Below are positions 7,121-15,171 of a DNA stretch of 47,506 nt, in pieces. The number at the start of each line of letters is the position of its first letter. Position 1 is the first letter of the stretch. The notes under the pieces are model-generated. The model saw only the letters and a list, made by a program, of their open reading frames with translations. It did no database searches and was not told the origin of the DNA. The stretch spans positions 1 through 47,506 of the forward strand of contig URJI01000009.1 in assembly GCA_900548215.1 (NCBI GenBank), written 5' to 3'. The DNA comes from an uncultured Coprococcus sp. (lineage in GTDB: Bacteria; Bacillota; Clostridia; Lachnospirales; Lachnospiraceae). The translations under genes were made by a program, and so were the position numbers.

Positions 7121-8458
7121 ATGAACAAGAAAGGTATTGCGGCACTTGGACTGTCACTTATGATGGCAGGTACCATGTTGACAGGATGTGGCTCAGGAGA
7201 TTCAGATGGAGCAGGAAAGAAGGCAGATGCAAAGGGCTCTGTATATTATCTGAACTTCAAGCCGGAGCAGGATGCACAGTGGCAGGAGCTTGCTAAGGTG
7301 TACACAGACGAGACTGGCGTTGATGTGACGGTAGTTACAGCAGCTTCTGGTCAGTATGAGACTACTCTTAAGAGTGAGATGGGTAAGTCAGAATCACCTA
7401 CCCTGTTCCAGGTAAATGGACCGGTTGGTCTTGCTTCCTGGAAGGACTATTGTTATGATCTTGGATCATCACAGGTGTATAAAGAACTCACATCTGAGGA
7501 CTTTGCACTTAAGGATGGCGATAAGGTCGCAGGAATCGGATATGTTATAGAGTCATACGGAATCATTTACAACAAAGAGCTTTTAAGCAAAGCTGGATAC
7601 ACAGAGGATGATATCAATTCATTTGCAGACCTCAAGAAGGTGGCAGAGGATATAACAGCCAAGTCAGACAAATTAGGATTCTCAGCATTCACATCAGCCG
7701 GAATGGATGGCTCATCAGACTGGAGATTCAAGACACATCTTGCAAATCTTCCAATCTACTATGAATACAAGGCTGATGGAATCGATACTACAGATGCGAT
7801 CAAGGGTACATATCTTGATAATTACAAAAATGTATGGGATCTGTACATCAACAACTCAACAACCGATCCAAAGCAGCTCAGCACAAAGACTGGTGATGAT
7901 GCGGTTGCAGAGTTTGTTTCAGGACAGGCAGTATTTTATCAGAATGGTACATGGGCATACTCAGATGTATCATCAATTGGCGATGACAACCTCGGAATGC
8001 TCCCTATCTATATAGGAGTAGATGGTGAGGAAAATCAGGGACTCTGTACAGGAAGTGAGAATTACTGGTGTGTAAATGCTAAGGCTTCAGAGGAAGATAT
8101 CCAGGCAACTCTTGACTTCATGGAGTGGTGTGCTACAAATGACACCGCACTTAAGGCAATCTGTGGTTCAAGTGGCGCTATGCCATCAGGAGCCGATGGA
8201 ATGGGATTTGTAACACCATTCAAGAAGAACCTTGAGTCAACAAACCTTCTTGTAAACATCGCAAATGAGTATGTAGCAGAGGGCAAGACACCTGTAAGCT
8301 GGAACTTCACAACAATGCCATCAGAGCAGTGGAAGAACGACCTCGGATCAGCACTTACAACATATGCGGCAGATCAGACAGATGCCAACTGGGATCTTGT
8401 AAAGAGCGCATTTGTAGATGGATGGGCTAAAGAGGCTGCTGCAGCAAAGTCAAAATAA
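7121..8458 (+). CDS. malE: Maltose/maltodextrin-type ABC transporter binding lipoprotein
   Basis: 445 residues from the ATG at 7121, chosen because GGGAGG at 7108-7113 fits it; an in-frame ATG at 7106 lies upstream of that site. The signal peptide ends in the lipobox LTGC (cysteine 23), followed by a Gly/Ser/Asp-rich linker. The rest is a family 1 carbohydrate-binding protein with GQYETTLKSEM, an ESYGIIYNKELL hinge segment and VFYQNGTWAYSD. It is followed by two sugar permeases, malQ and a LacI regulator, so the ligand is probably maltose or a maltodextrin. No ATPase gene is in the cluster, so a shared MsmK/MalK-type ATPase encoded elsewhere is expected. Confidence 0.88.
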   Translation: MNKKGIAALGLSLMMAGTMLTGCGSGDSDGAGKKADAKGSVYYLNFKPEQDAQWQELAKVYTDETGVDVTVVTAASGQYETTLKSEMGKSESPTLFQVNGPVGLASWKDYCYDLGSSQVYKELTSEDFALKDGDKVAGIGYVIESYGIIYNKELLSKAGYTEDDINSFADLKKVAEDITAKSDKLGFSAFTSAGMDGSSDWRFKTHLANLPIYYEYKADGIDTTDAIKGTYLDNYKNVWDLYINNSTTDPKQLSTKTGDDAVAEFVSGQAVFYQNGTWAYSDVSSIGDDNLGMLPIYIGVDGEENQGLCTGSENYWCVNAKASEEDIQATLDFMEWCATNDTALKAICGSSGAMPSGADGMGFVTPFKKNLESTNLLVNIANEYVAEGKTPVSWNFTTMPSEQWKNDLGSALTTYAADQTDANWDLVKSAFVDGWAKEAAAAKSK

Positions 8459-8542
8459 AACATATTAACAAATAAACAATAGTACACAAACCAAAAATAA
8501 AAAAAACATCACAAAATAAAACCAACTTAAAATATGAATAAA

Positions 8543-8561
8543 GTCCTGCAAGCTGCAGGAC
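8543..8561 (+). other. Perfect intercistronic hairpin between malE and malF
   Basis: GTCCTGCA (8543-8550) and TGCAGGAC (8554-8561) form an 8-bp perfect stem with a 3-nt loop. No T-run follows, so it is unlikely to stop transcription fully. It may stabilise the 3' end of the malE part of the mRNA and favour an excess of binding protein over permease. Confidence 0.65.
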
Positions 8562-8724
8562 ACCAGGAAGGCTAACAGCTTTGCAAAGGCAGCTCATACC
8601 CAGAGGTGTCAGACTAGAGATGGATATGTATTCATATGCAAATATGTCTACATATCCATTTTTAGACTCAGAAGACATTGGAAAGAAAATTGATATGCAA
8701 CAGAGTGGAGGTTATCAAAAAATT

Positions 8725-9567
8725 ATGGAGAAAACGATAAAAAGATATTGGCCGGTGTTCCTGATACCGACAATGGCTGCGTTTCTTATAGGATTTATCG
8801 TGCCATTTGCCGAGGGAATATATCTGTCCTTCTGTAAGTTCACGACCATAAGGGACGCTGAATTTGTAGGATTACAGAATTATATAGACGCATTCAAGGA
8901 CTCAACATTCCCGGATGCATTCAAGTTTACAACATTATTTGCGATTGTCACACTTGTGCTTATAAATGTTCTTGCATTTCTTGTGGCACTGGCACTTACA
9001 CAGAAGATCAAGGGAACAAATATATTCAGGACGGTATTTTTTATGCCGAATCTTATAGGTGGTATCGTACTTGGATATGTATGGCAGCTTATATTTGATG
9101 CCATATTCTCAAAGTTTGATACAGCTCTGAAACTCAATGAAGTTCTCGGTTTCTGGGGACTGGTTATACTGGTGTGCTGGCAGCAGATAGGATATATGAT
9201 GATCGTTTATATTGCAGGACTTCAGGCGATACCTGGTGATATACAGGAGGCTGCCATGATTGATGGTGCAAATAGAACACAGAGACTTTTCAGAGTTACG
9301 ATCCCGAATATGATGCCATCCATAACCATATGTACATTCCTCACAATAACCAACTCATTTAAACTGTTTGACCAGAACCTGGCACTCACAGGAGGCGAGC
9401 CACTTCACAAGACAGAGATGCTTGCACTCAATATATATGAGACGTTTTATGGAAGAGTGGGATATGAGGGAGTAGGACAGGCCAAGGCGGTCATATTCTT
9501 TATACTGGTAGTAGCGATAGGACTCATACAGCTTAAGATTACAAGATCAAAGGAGGTGCAGCAGTAA
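8725..9567 (+). CDS. malF: Maltodextrin-type ABC transporter permease, MalF type
   Basis: 280 residues if started at the ATG at 8725, giving MEKTIKRYWPVFLIPTMAAFLIG, the usual N-terminus of this family with a first membrane segment. GGAGG at 8707-8711 is 13 nt away, rather long. The same frame is open back to 8581 and contains ATGs at 8620, 8626, 8641 and 8695, so a start 10-48 codons earlier is possible. There are about six membrane segments and the EAA loop DIQEAAMIDGANRTQRLFRVTIP near the C-terminus. It forms a heterodimer with the downstream MalG-type protein, whose start codon overlaps the stop by 1 nt. Confidence 0.88.
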   Translation: MEKTIKRYWPVFLIPTMAAFLIGFIVPFAEGIYLSFCKFTTIRDAEFVGLQNYIDAFKDSTFPDAFKFTTLFAIVTLVLINVLAFLVALALTQKIKGTNIFRTVFFMPNLIGGIVLGYVWQLIFDAIFSKFDTALKLNEVLGFWGLVILVCWQQIGYMMIVYIAGLQAIPGDIQEAAMIDGANRTQRLFRVTIPNMMPSITICTFLTITNSFKLFDQNLALTGGEPLHKTEMLALNIYETFYGRVGYEGVGQAKAVIFFILVVAIGLIQLKITRSKEVQQ

Positions 9568-10460
9568 TGGCGAAGATACAGAAAATAGTAAATACAGCGG
9601 ATAAAAAGCCTGTATACAGAGTGAAAGAAAAACCAACGTTGATGGGAATTCTGGCTACTTTATTCTTTACCATTATTTCCATAATATTTGTTTCACCGAT
9701 AATAATTGTAATTATAAACTCATTGAAGGCCAAGACATTTATCAATCTGGAGACATTTGAACTGCCAAATGAGCACAGCTATATAGGCTTGGACAATTAT
9801 AAAACGGCTATAACACAGTATGACTTCGTAAAGGCAGTGGGCTGGACAGTTGTGATAACGGTTCTTTCAGTAGCAGCAATTCTGCTGTTCTGCTCTATGA
9901 CAGCCTGGTATATAACCAGAGTCAAGAATGTAGTGACAAAGATCATATATCTGCTGTGCGTGTTCTCTATGGTAATACCTTTCCAGATGGTTATGTTCAC
10001 TCTGGCTGGAACTGCGGATGCACTTCACCTTAATACTCCATGGGGAATCGTGATCGTGTATCTTGGATTTGGAACAGGTCTTGCAGTATTCATGTTCTGT
10101 GGATTTATCAAGTCCATTCCTTTGGAGGTCGAGGAGGCTGCGATGATAGATGGATGTACACCGCTCAAGACATTTTTCAGGGTTGTTATCCCTATCATGA
10201 AACCTACTTACATATCTGTAGGAATACTTGAGGCTATGTGGATATGGAATGATTTCCTTCTGCCGTATCTGGTACTCGACATCAAGAAATACAAGACGAT
10301 ATCTATAGTTGTCCAGTATATGAAGGGCAGCTACGGAAGAGTAGATATGGGAGCGATCATGGCGTGCCTTGTTATGGCTATCATTCCGGTTGTTGTATTC
10401 TACCTCTGTGCACAGAAGTACATCGTCAAGGGTGTTGCAGCCGGTGCTGTAAAGGGATAG
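9567..10460 (+). CDS. malG: Maltodextrin-type ABC transporter permease, MalG type
   Basis: 297 residues, about six membrane segments. The EAA loop reads VEEAAMIDGCTPLKTFFRVV, and the C-terminus KYIVKGVAAGAVKG is typical of MalG-type permeases. AGGAGG at 9551-9556 precedes the ATG, which shares one base with the malF stop codon, indicating tight translational coupling. It partners the MalF-type protein and receives substrate from the lipoprotein encoded at 7121. Confidence 0.93.
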   Translation: MAKIQKIVNTADKKPVYRVKEKPTLMGILATLFFTIISIIFVSPIIIVIINSLKAKTFINLETFELPNEHSYIGLDNYKTAITQYDFVKAVGWTVVITVLSVAAILLFCSMTAWYITRVKNVVTKIIYLLCVFSMVIPFQMVMFTLAGTADALHLNTPWGIVIVYLGFGTGLAVFMFCGFIKSIPLEVEEAAMIDGCTPLKTFFRVVIPIMKPTYISVGILEAMWIWNDFLLPYLVLDIKKYKTISIVVQYMKGSYGRVDMGAIMACLVMAIIPVVVFYLCAQKYIVKGVAAGAVKG

Positions 10461-10488
10461 TAATATAATATTATTAAATGTAAAAAAA

Positions 10489-10517
10489 CAGGCGGTTGTG
10501 AGATTCGCAGCCGCCTG
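10489..10517 (+). other. Strong intercistronic hairpin between malG and malQ
   Basis: Thirteen consecutive pairs (10489-10501 with 10505-10517, including G-T) enclose a 3-nt loop. Downstream is GAAATTGG, not a T-run, while seven As precede it. It would therefore terminate minus-strand rather than plus-strand transcripts, or act as an mRNA processing/stability element that lowers malQ expression. Confidence 0.7.
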
Positions 10518-10543
10518 AAATTGGTTAAAAGGAGAGATTTCAG

Positions 10544-12043
10544 ATGGAAAGATCAGCAGGAATACTGCTTGCTATATCAAGCCTCCCGTCAAAGTATGGA
10601 ATTGGTAGCTTCTCAAAAGAGGCATATCGTTTTGTCGACTGGCTTAAAGCGGCACATCAGAGCTATTGGCAGATACTTCCTATGGGCCCCACGGGGTATG
10701 GGGATTCACCGTATCAATCATTTTCAACATTTGCGGGAAATCCGTACTTTATAGACCTGGATGAGCTTGTTGAACAGGGACTTCTCACTGACAGAGAGTG
10801 CAGAGAGATAGACTGGGGTGATGATGACAGGTATATTGATTACAATAAAATTTATTATAGTAGATATCAACTTCTCCGGAAATCCTATGAAAGATGGAAG
10901 ATGATTGATAAAGTAGAGTTTTTCTTGTTCATGGAAGAAAACAGTCATTGGATATATGATTATTCTTTATTCATGGCGGTTAAGGATTTATATGGTGGTA
11001 TTCCGTGGACAAACTGGCCGCAGGATATCAGGAACAGGCAGCCAGATGCACTTCAGCAAATGCAGATTAAGCTTGCGGATGAGATACATTTTCAGCAGTA
11101 TATGCAGTATTTGTTTTACACTCAGTGGAATGCCTTGAAGAGCTATGCCAACAAAAACCATATAAGGATCATCGGGGATATCCCAATCTATGTGGCAATG
11201 GACAGTGCTGATGTGTGGGCGCATCCGGAACTTTTCAGGCTGGATGAGGACAGGCGTCCATACGAGGTTGCCGGATGTCCGCCTGATGGGTTTTCGGAGA
11301 CCGGACAGCTGTGGGGAAACCCAATATATGACTGGGAGCGAAACAGACAGACCGGTTACAGCTGGTGGATAGCCAGGATGAAACACAGCTATAAGCTTTA
11401 TGATGTAGTCCGGATAGATCATTTCAGAGGTTTTGATGAGTATTATGCAATCCCATATGGTGAGACGACTGCAGTGAATGGCAGCTGGAAAAAGGGGCCT
11501 GGGATGGACCTGTTCAGTAACATAGAAAAAGCGCTGGGGAAGAGAGATGTCATTGCCGAGGATCTTGGCTTTGTGACAGATTCGGTCAGAAAGCTTGTGC
11601 GTGATTCCGGATTCCCGGGAATGAAGGTTGTGGAGTTTGCTTTTGATGTGAGAGACACCGGTGCGGCATCTGATTATCTTCCACATAATTACATACGAAA
11701 TTGTGTTGTATATACGGGAACCCATGACAATGAGACCCTTATTGGCTGGTGGAGCAGTATAGATCAGGAAGCGAAAAATATGGCGCGGGGGTATATGGCA
11801 GCTCATTATACACCTGACCGTCTGATCAATGTTCCATTTATCACGCTTGCTATGAGAAGTATTGCAGATCTCTGTATTATACCGATGCAGGATTATCTGG
11901 GACTGGATAATAAATCGAGAATGAATAAGCCGTCCACAGTTGGTGATAACTGGAGGTGGCGAACGATATCCGATGATACAGATGACGATCTTGCAGAGGA
12001 AATAGGCAGACTTACATTTATGACCGGGAGAAGCAAGATGTGA
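10544..12043 (+). CDS. malQ: 4-alpha-glucanotransferase (amylomaltase)
   Basis: 499 residues, normal for GH77. It transfers glucan chains between maltodextrins, releasing glucose. Family landmarks are LLAISSLPSKYGIGSF at the N-terminus, YWQILPMGPTGYGDSPYQSFS, the nucleophile region VVRIDHFRGFDEYYA (about residues 286-300), the acid/base region VIAEDLGFVT (about residue 337), and YTGTHDNETLIGWW with the third catalytic Asp. An AAAGGAGAG ribosome binding site precedes the ATG. It acts in the cytoplasm on the sugars imported by the upstream transporter. Confidence 0.96.
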   Translation: MERSAGILLAISSLPSKYGIGSFSKEAYRFVDWLKAAHQSYWQILPMGPTGYGDSPYQSFSTFAGNPYFIDLDELVEQGLLTDRECREIDWGDDDRYIDYNKIYYSRYQLLRKSYERWKMIDKVEFFLFMEENSHWIYDYSLFMAVKDLYGGIPWTNWPQDIRNRQPDALQQMQIKLADEIHFQQYMQYLFYTQWNALKSYANKNHIRIIGDIPIYVAMDSADVWAHPELFRLDEDRRPYEVAGCPPDGFSETGQLWGNPIYDWERNRQTGYSWWIARMKHSYKLYDVVRIDHFRGFDEYYAIPYGETTAVNGSWKKGPGMDLFSNIEKALGKRDVIAEDLGFVTDSVRKLVRDSGFPGMKVVEFAFDVRDTGAASDYLPHNYIRNCVVYTGTHDNETLIGWWSSIDQEAKNMARGYMAAHYTPDRLINVPFITLAMRSIADLCIIPMQDYLGLDNKSRMNKPSTVGDNWRWRTISDDTDDDLAEEIGRLTFMTGRSKM

Positions 12044-12096
12044 AAAAGTACTCTCTAATAAAATATTTATCGGAAAATGATAAGTTGAGTATTTTC

Positions 12097-12125
12097 TTGA
12101 CCTCCACATAGTAAGATAATATAAT
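12097..12125 (+). promoter_or_regulatory. Promoter of the LacI-type regulator gene
   Basis: TTGACC at 12097-12102, a 17-nt spacer and a perfect TATAAT at 12120-12125. No copy of the GAAACG-type operator was seen here, so autoregulation is not evident. Confidence 0.8.
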
Positions 12126-12160
12126 TATTTGGAATAAAAGAGAAAAGTGGGATACATCTT

Positions 12161-13168
12161 ATGACAATAAAGGATATTGCACGTATATCAGGTTATGGTA
12201 TCGGAACCGTGTCCAGGGTGATCAACAATCAGGCCGGAGTCAGCGATGCAGCCAGAGAGAAGATACTCAGGGTTATAGAGGAAAACGGCTTTGAGCCGAA
12301 CGTCAACGCCAAGCACCTCAAAATGGCAGCGAAATCAGCGGTTGTAGTCATCATAAAAGGAAATCAGAACATGCTGTTTGCAGATATAGTAGAGCGGATA
12401 CAGAGCCAGCTTGCGGGATATGATGAGGACGTTATAGTGGAGTATATAGATGAGGATGGTGATGAGATAGAATATGCCATCAAACTGATCCGGAGTGTGA
12501 ATCCAAAGGGAATCATGTTCATGGGAGCAAATCTTGCACTTTTTGATGAACGTGTGGAGGAGATGAAGATACCTGGAGTCATAATTACAACCAGTGGCGA
12601 GAGCCTTGGGAATGACAACATATCTTCAATAACGATTGATGATACGGCAGCGACATATGATATGACAAAGTATCTTCTTGAAAAGGGGCACAGGCATATA
12701 GGCGTTATTGGAGGACAGGTGTCCGAGAAACAGATAAGTTTCAACAGATATAAAGGCTACAAGAGGGCTATAGATGAGTGGCAGCATGATGACCGGGCGG
12801 AGTTTACATATATTCCGTGCAGGTATTCTATGAAGGCAGGTTATGAGGCCACGAAGCGTCTCTTGGAGGAACAGCCGGAGGTTACAGCAATCATGGCTCT
12901 CAGTGATACGATAGCGATCGGCGTCATGAGAGCGGCTGCTGATCTGGGCAAACATATTCCGGAGGAGCTGTCAGTTACTGGATTTGATGGAATAGAGCTG
13001 GCAGGATACTGTGTACCAAGACTTACAACAATAAAACAGAATACAGAGATCATGGCATCGAGAAGTGTTGACATCATGCTCAAGCATATAAATTATGCAG
13101 CAGCTGGTGAACATGAGATAGTGCCATATTCCCTGATAGAGGGTGAAAGCGTTAAGAGCATCGGCTAG
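12161..13168 (+). CDS. LacI-family transcriptional regulator, probable MalR
   Basis: 335 residues. The N-terminal helix-turn-helix and hinge read TIKDIARISGYGIGTVSRVINNQAGVS, followed by a periplasmic-binding-protein-like sensor domain (GHRHIGVIGGQ, TAIMALSDTIAIGVMRAA, ISVTGFDG-type segment VTGFDGIELAGYCVPRLTTIKQ). Such proteins are homodimeric DNA-binding repressors or activators released by a sugar. Position directly after malQ, and paired LacI-style palindromes at the mal promoter, make control of 7121-12043 the simplest role. The ribosome binding site is weak. It has its own promoter and a strong terminator. Confidence 0.93.
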   Translation: MTIKDIARISGYGIGTVSRVINNQAGVSDAAREKILRVIEENGFEPNVNAKHLKMAAKSAVVVIIKGNQNMLFADIVERIQSQLAGYDEDVIVEYIDEDGDEIEYAIKLIRSVNPKGIMFMGANLALFDERVEEMKIPGVIITTSGESLGNDNISSITIDDTAATYDMTKYLLEKGHRHIGVIGGQVSEKQISFNRYKGYKRAIDEWQHDDRAEFTYIPCRYSMKAGYEATKRLLEEQPEVTAIMALSDTIAIGVMRAAADLGKHIPEELSVTGFDGIELAGYCVPRLTTIKQNTEIMASRSVDIMLKHINYAAAGEHEIVPYSLIEGESVKSIG

Positions 13169-13199
13169 GATTCAGGGAAAATCTTTTTAATTAAGTTTG

Positions 13200-13248
13200 A
13201 AATCGCCCTATACTGGTATATTATATATCAGTATAGGGCGATTTTTTT
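13200..13248 (+). terminator. Strong intrinsic terminator after the LacI regulator
   Basis: A perfect 16-bp stem (13200-13215 with 13229-13244) with a 13-nt AT-rich loop, followed by Ts. Confidence 0.93.
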
Positions 13249-13316
13249 ATGAGATAAAAGTTCGGCAAGGCTCTGAGATTCATATAGAGTATTTATTACA
13301 GTTTGGAGATGAGAAG

Positions 13317-14258
13317 ATGGATCAGAATATAGAATCGGAAATATTAGAAAAACGCAAACTATGTAAAGTGCTTAAGGTGTTTAAGATTGTTTCTTTTATA
13401 GGAATATATGCGTCATTTGTTGCGTTTATGGTGGTATCTAGAAATAGCTATGAATTAGACTCTGCTTGGCTGCTGATTCCGGCTTTGTTTGTAGGCGGAT
13501 TTTTCCTGTTCTCATATATGGAGACAAATAAACTTAAAGACCTCAAGGAACTCATGGGACAGTATGTTGTACGGAGTGTCCTTGGAGAGCGCTTGCAGGT
13601 GATTGAATACATGCCAAATGGATATACAAATGAGGCATTTTTACATAATTGTCCGATTCTTCCTTCATTTAATAATATGGATGGTTCTGACTTTATACAT
13701 GGAATATACAGGGGAGTAGAATTTACATTCAGTGATCTCACACTCAGAACGGAAACAAAGGGTTCACCGGATGGTGAGTTTCCTGGCGATAATGTTGTTA
13801 ATTTTAAAGGCCAGCTCATAATGGCTACTTCCCACAATAATGTTAATGGTTTTGTACAGATCCAGGAGAGAATTAGTCGAAGAATGAAAAATGAAAAGAA
13901 AAGTGGCATATTATCAAGTGTATTGGGTTCTGGGGATTCATGTAACAGTTTTATGACGGGCAACGCGTCATTTGATAACAGGTTCGATATATATGCCTCT
14001 GACAGCCAGCTTGCTTTGAGGGTATTGACTCCACAGCTTATACAGGGACTCATGGGGCTTGAAGGATTTATGGAGATACAGATCGCTGGCAATATGGTGG
14101 CTGTAGCGATAAAGAATGACAGAGATTTATTTGAATTTCGTAACAATGGCAGGGATAATGGTGACATGGAGGAGTATCGTCAGAAATTTAGGGATGAACT
14201 TTCCGATATTTTGAAAGTTATTGATGTCTTTGGTATGAATACAGATCTTTTTCAGTAG
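13317..14258 (+). CDS. DUF3137 membrane protein
   Basis: 313 residues from the ATG at 13317, preceded by GGAG at 13305-13308; the open frame upstream runs through the terminator. Two adjacent membrane segments (about residues 22-42 and 50-68) are followed by a soluble domain with IYRGVEFTFSDLTLRTE, FKGQLIMA, and NASFDNRFDIYASDSQLALRVLTPQLIQGLMGL, which matches the pattern of DUF3137. The family's role is unknown; its members are often encoded beside LemA, but no lemA gene is here. The next gene (14339) starts 80 nt downstream and is another membrane protein. Confidence 0.75.
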   Translation: MDQNIESEILEKRKLCKVLKVFKIVSFIGIYASFVAFMVVSRNSYELDSAWLLIPALFVGGFFLFSYMETNKLKDLKELMGQYVVRSVLGERLQVIEYMPNGYTNEAFLHNCPILPSFNNMDGSDFIHGIYRGVEFTFSDLTLRTETKGSPDGEFPGDNVVNFKGQLIMATSHNNVNGFVQIQERISRRMKNEKKSGILSSVLGSGDSCNSFMTGNASFDNRFDIYASDSQLALRVLTPQLIQGLMGLEGFMEIQIAGNMVAVAIKNDRDLFEFRNNGRDNGDMEEYRQKFRDELSDILKVIDVFGMNTDLFQ

Positions 14259-14338
14259 TTGGTTAAATGATTGAATAATTATATACAGTGAGAACTTGTA
14301 AAAATGTAGGGAGTAAAAGGGTATAACGGGGATAATAT

Positions 14339-15001
14339 ATGGATTACATAGACAATATTGAGCTGATTACAAGACTTGTGAAATCAGGATTTTTCGGTAT
14401 AGTGGGAATATTCTTTATCGGACTTGCAATTTGGATAAAGAAAAATGAGGACCGTTGGAATTTTAAGAATATCGGAATAGGACTTCTGGCTGGTGGCGTG
14501 GCACTTTTGCTTATCGGTGTATCTATGGCAGTAGATAGTCTGCAGGATGGCGGGGTAATAGCTATAGATAGGAATGATCCTGTATGGGTTATCCTGGATG
14601 TGCTCAAGGTGCTGGCGTGTGTACTGATATTTGTGATAGCTGGGTATATTATGCGGTCAAAACGCATAAAAGAGAATGATATGTTCGATATGGAGATTGT
14701 GGGAAAGATAATAGGATATGACACCGTGACCGGCAGGACAAAATTGCCGGGATATGCACAACCCACGGTGGGGTACATTGATCCATACAGCGGTGAGCCG
14801 GATTCTTATGTGGTGAATCAGGATATAAACAGAAAGAAGCATCCGATCGGCAGTGAGTATAAACTGTTGTACTCCAGGGAAGACAGAAAGGCATTTGAGA
14901 AAAAGTCAAACAAGGTGTACAGGGAGATGGAGGTTTGCTTTTTCGGACTGGCGGTTTTGATTTTCGTTGTGGGGATAGTAAGGCTTCTTATGAATATATA
15001 A
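14339..15001 (+). CDS. Uncharacterised four-helix membrane protein
   Basis: 220 residues, not recognised with certainty. Hydrophobic segments lie at about residues 16-33, 45-63, 85-103 and 196-217. Between the third and fourth is a soluble stretch of about 90 residues (MEIVGKIIGYDTVTGRTKL, then GSEYKLLYSREDRKAFEKK) whose layout vaguely resembles DUF3592 proteins, where a short beta-rich domain sits between helices. A GGGG stretch about 10 nt upstream is the only visible ribosome binding site. Co-orientation with the DUF3137 gene suggests shared transcription. Confidence 0.6.
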   Translation: MDYIDNIELITRLVKSGFFGIVGIFFIGLAIWIKKNEDRWNFKNIGIGLLAGGVALLLIGVSMAVDSLQDGGVIAIDRNDPVWVILDVLKVLACVLIFVIAGYIMRSKRIKENDMFDMEIVGKIIGYDTVTGRTKLPGYAQPTVGYIDPYSGEPDSYVVNQDINRKKHPIGSEYKLLYSREDRKAFEKKSNKVYREMEVCFFGLAVLIFVVGIVRLLMNI

Positions 15002-15092
15002 TGAATATTGAAACTAGAACGTCTATTAGTTAGGACGACGTATTTCATAGGCTGGCTGCCGGCGGAAATCACAAAATCAATGTATAATAATA

Positions 15093-15122
15093 TTGTAATC
15101 ATCGCTAGTCCTATGCTAATAT
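15093..15122 (+). promoter_or_regulatory. Putative promoter of the PurF-like gene
   Basis: TTGTAA (15093-15098), 18-nt spacer, and an extended -10 TGCTAATAT with TAATAT at 15117-15122. Confidence 0.5.
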
Positions 15123-15171
15123 AGATATGTTTGCGAAAATGACAAATTTTTATCACTTCAGGAGGAAAACA

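Noticed and set aside
10988..12109. Long minus-strand reading frame opposite malQ (373 residues)
   Set aside because: It lies entirely antisense to a clear GH77 gene, has low-complexity Ile/His/Arg-rich composition, no ribosome site and no recognisable motif.
13448..14167. Minus-strand frame of 239 residues opposite the DUF3137 gene
   Set aside because: Serine/leucine-rich shadow of the plus-strand gene with no ribosome site.
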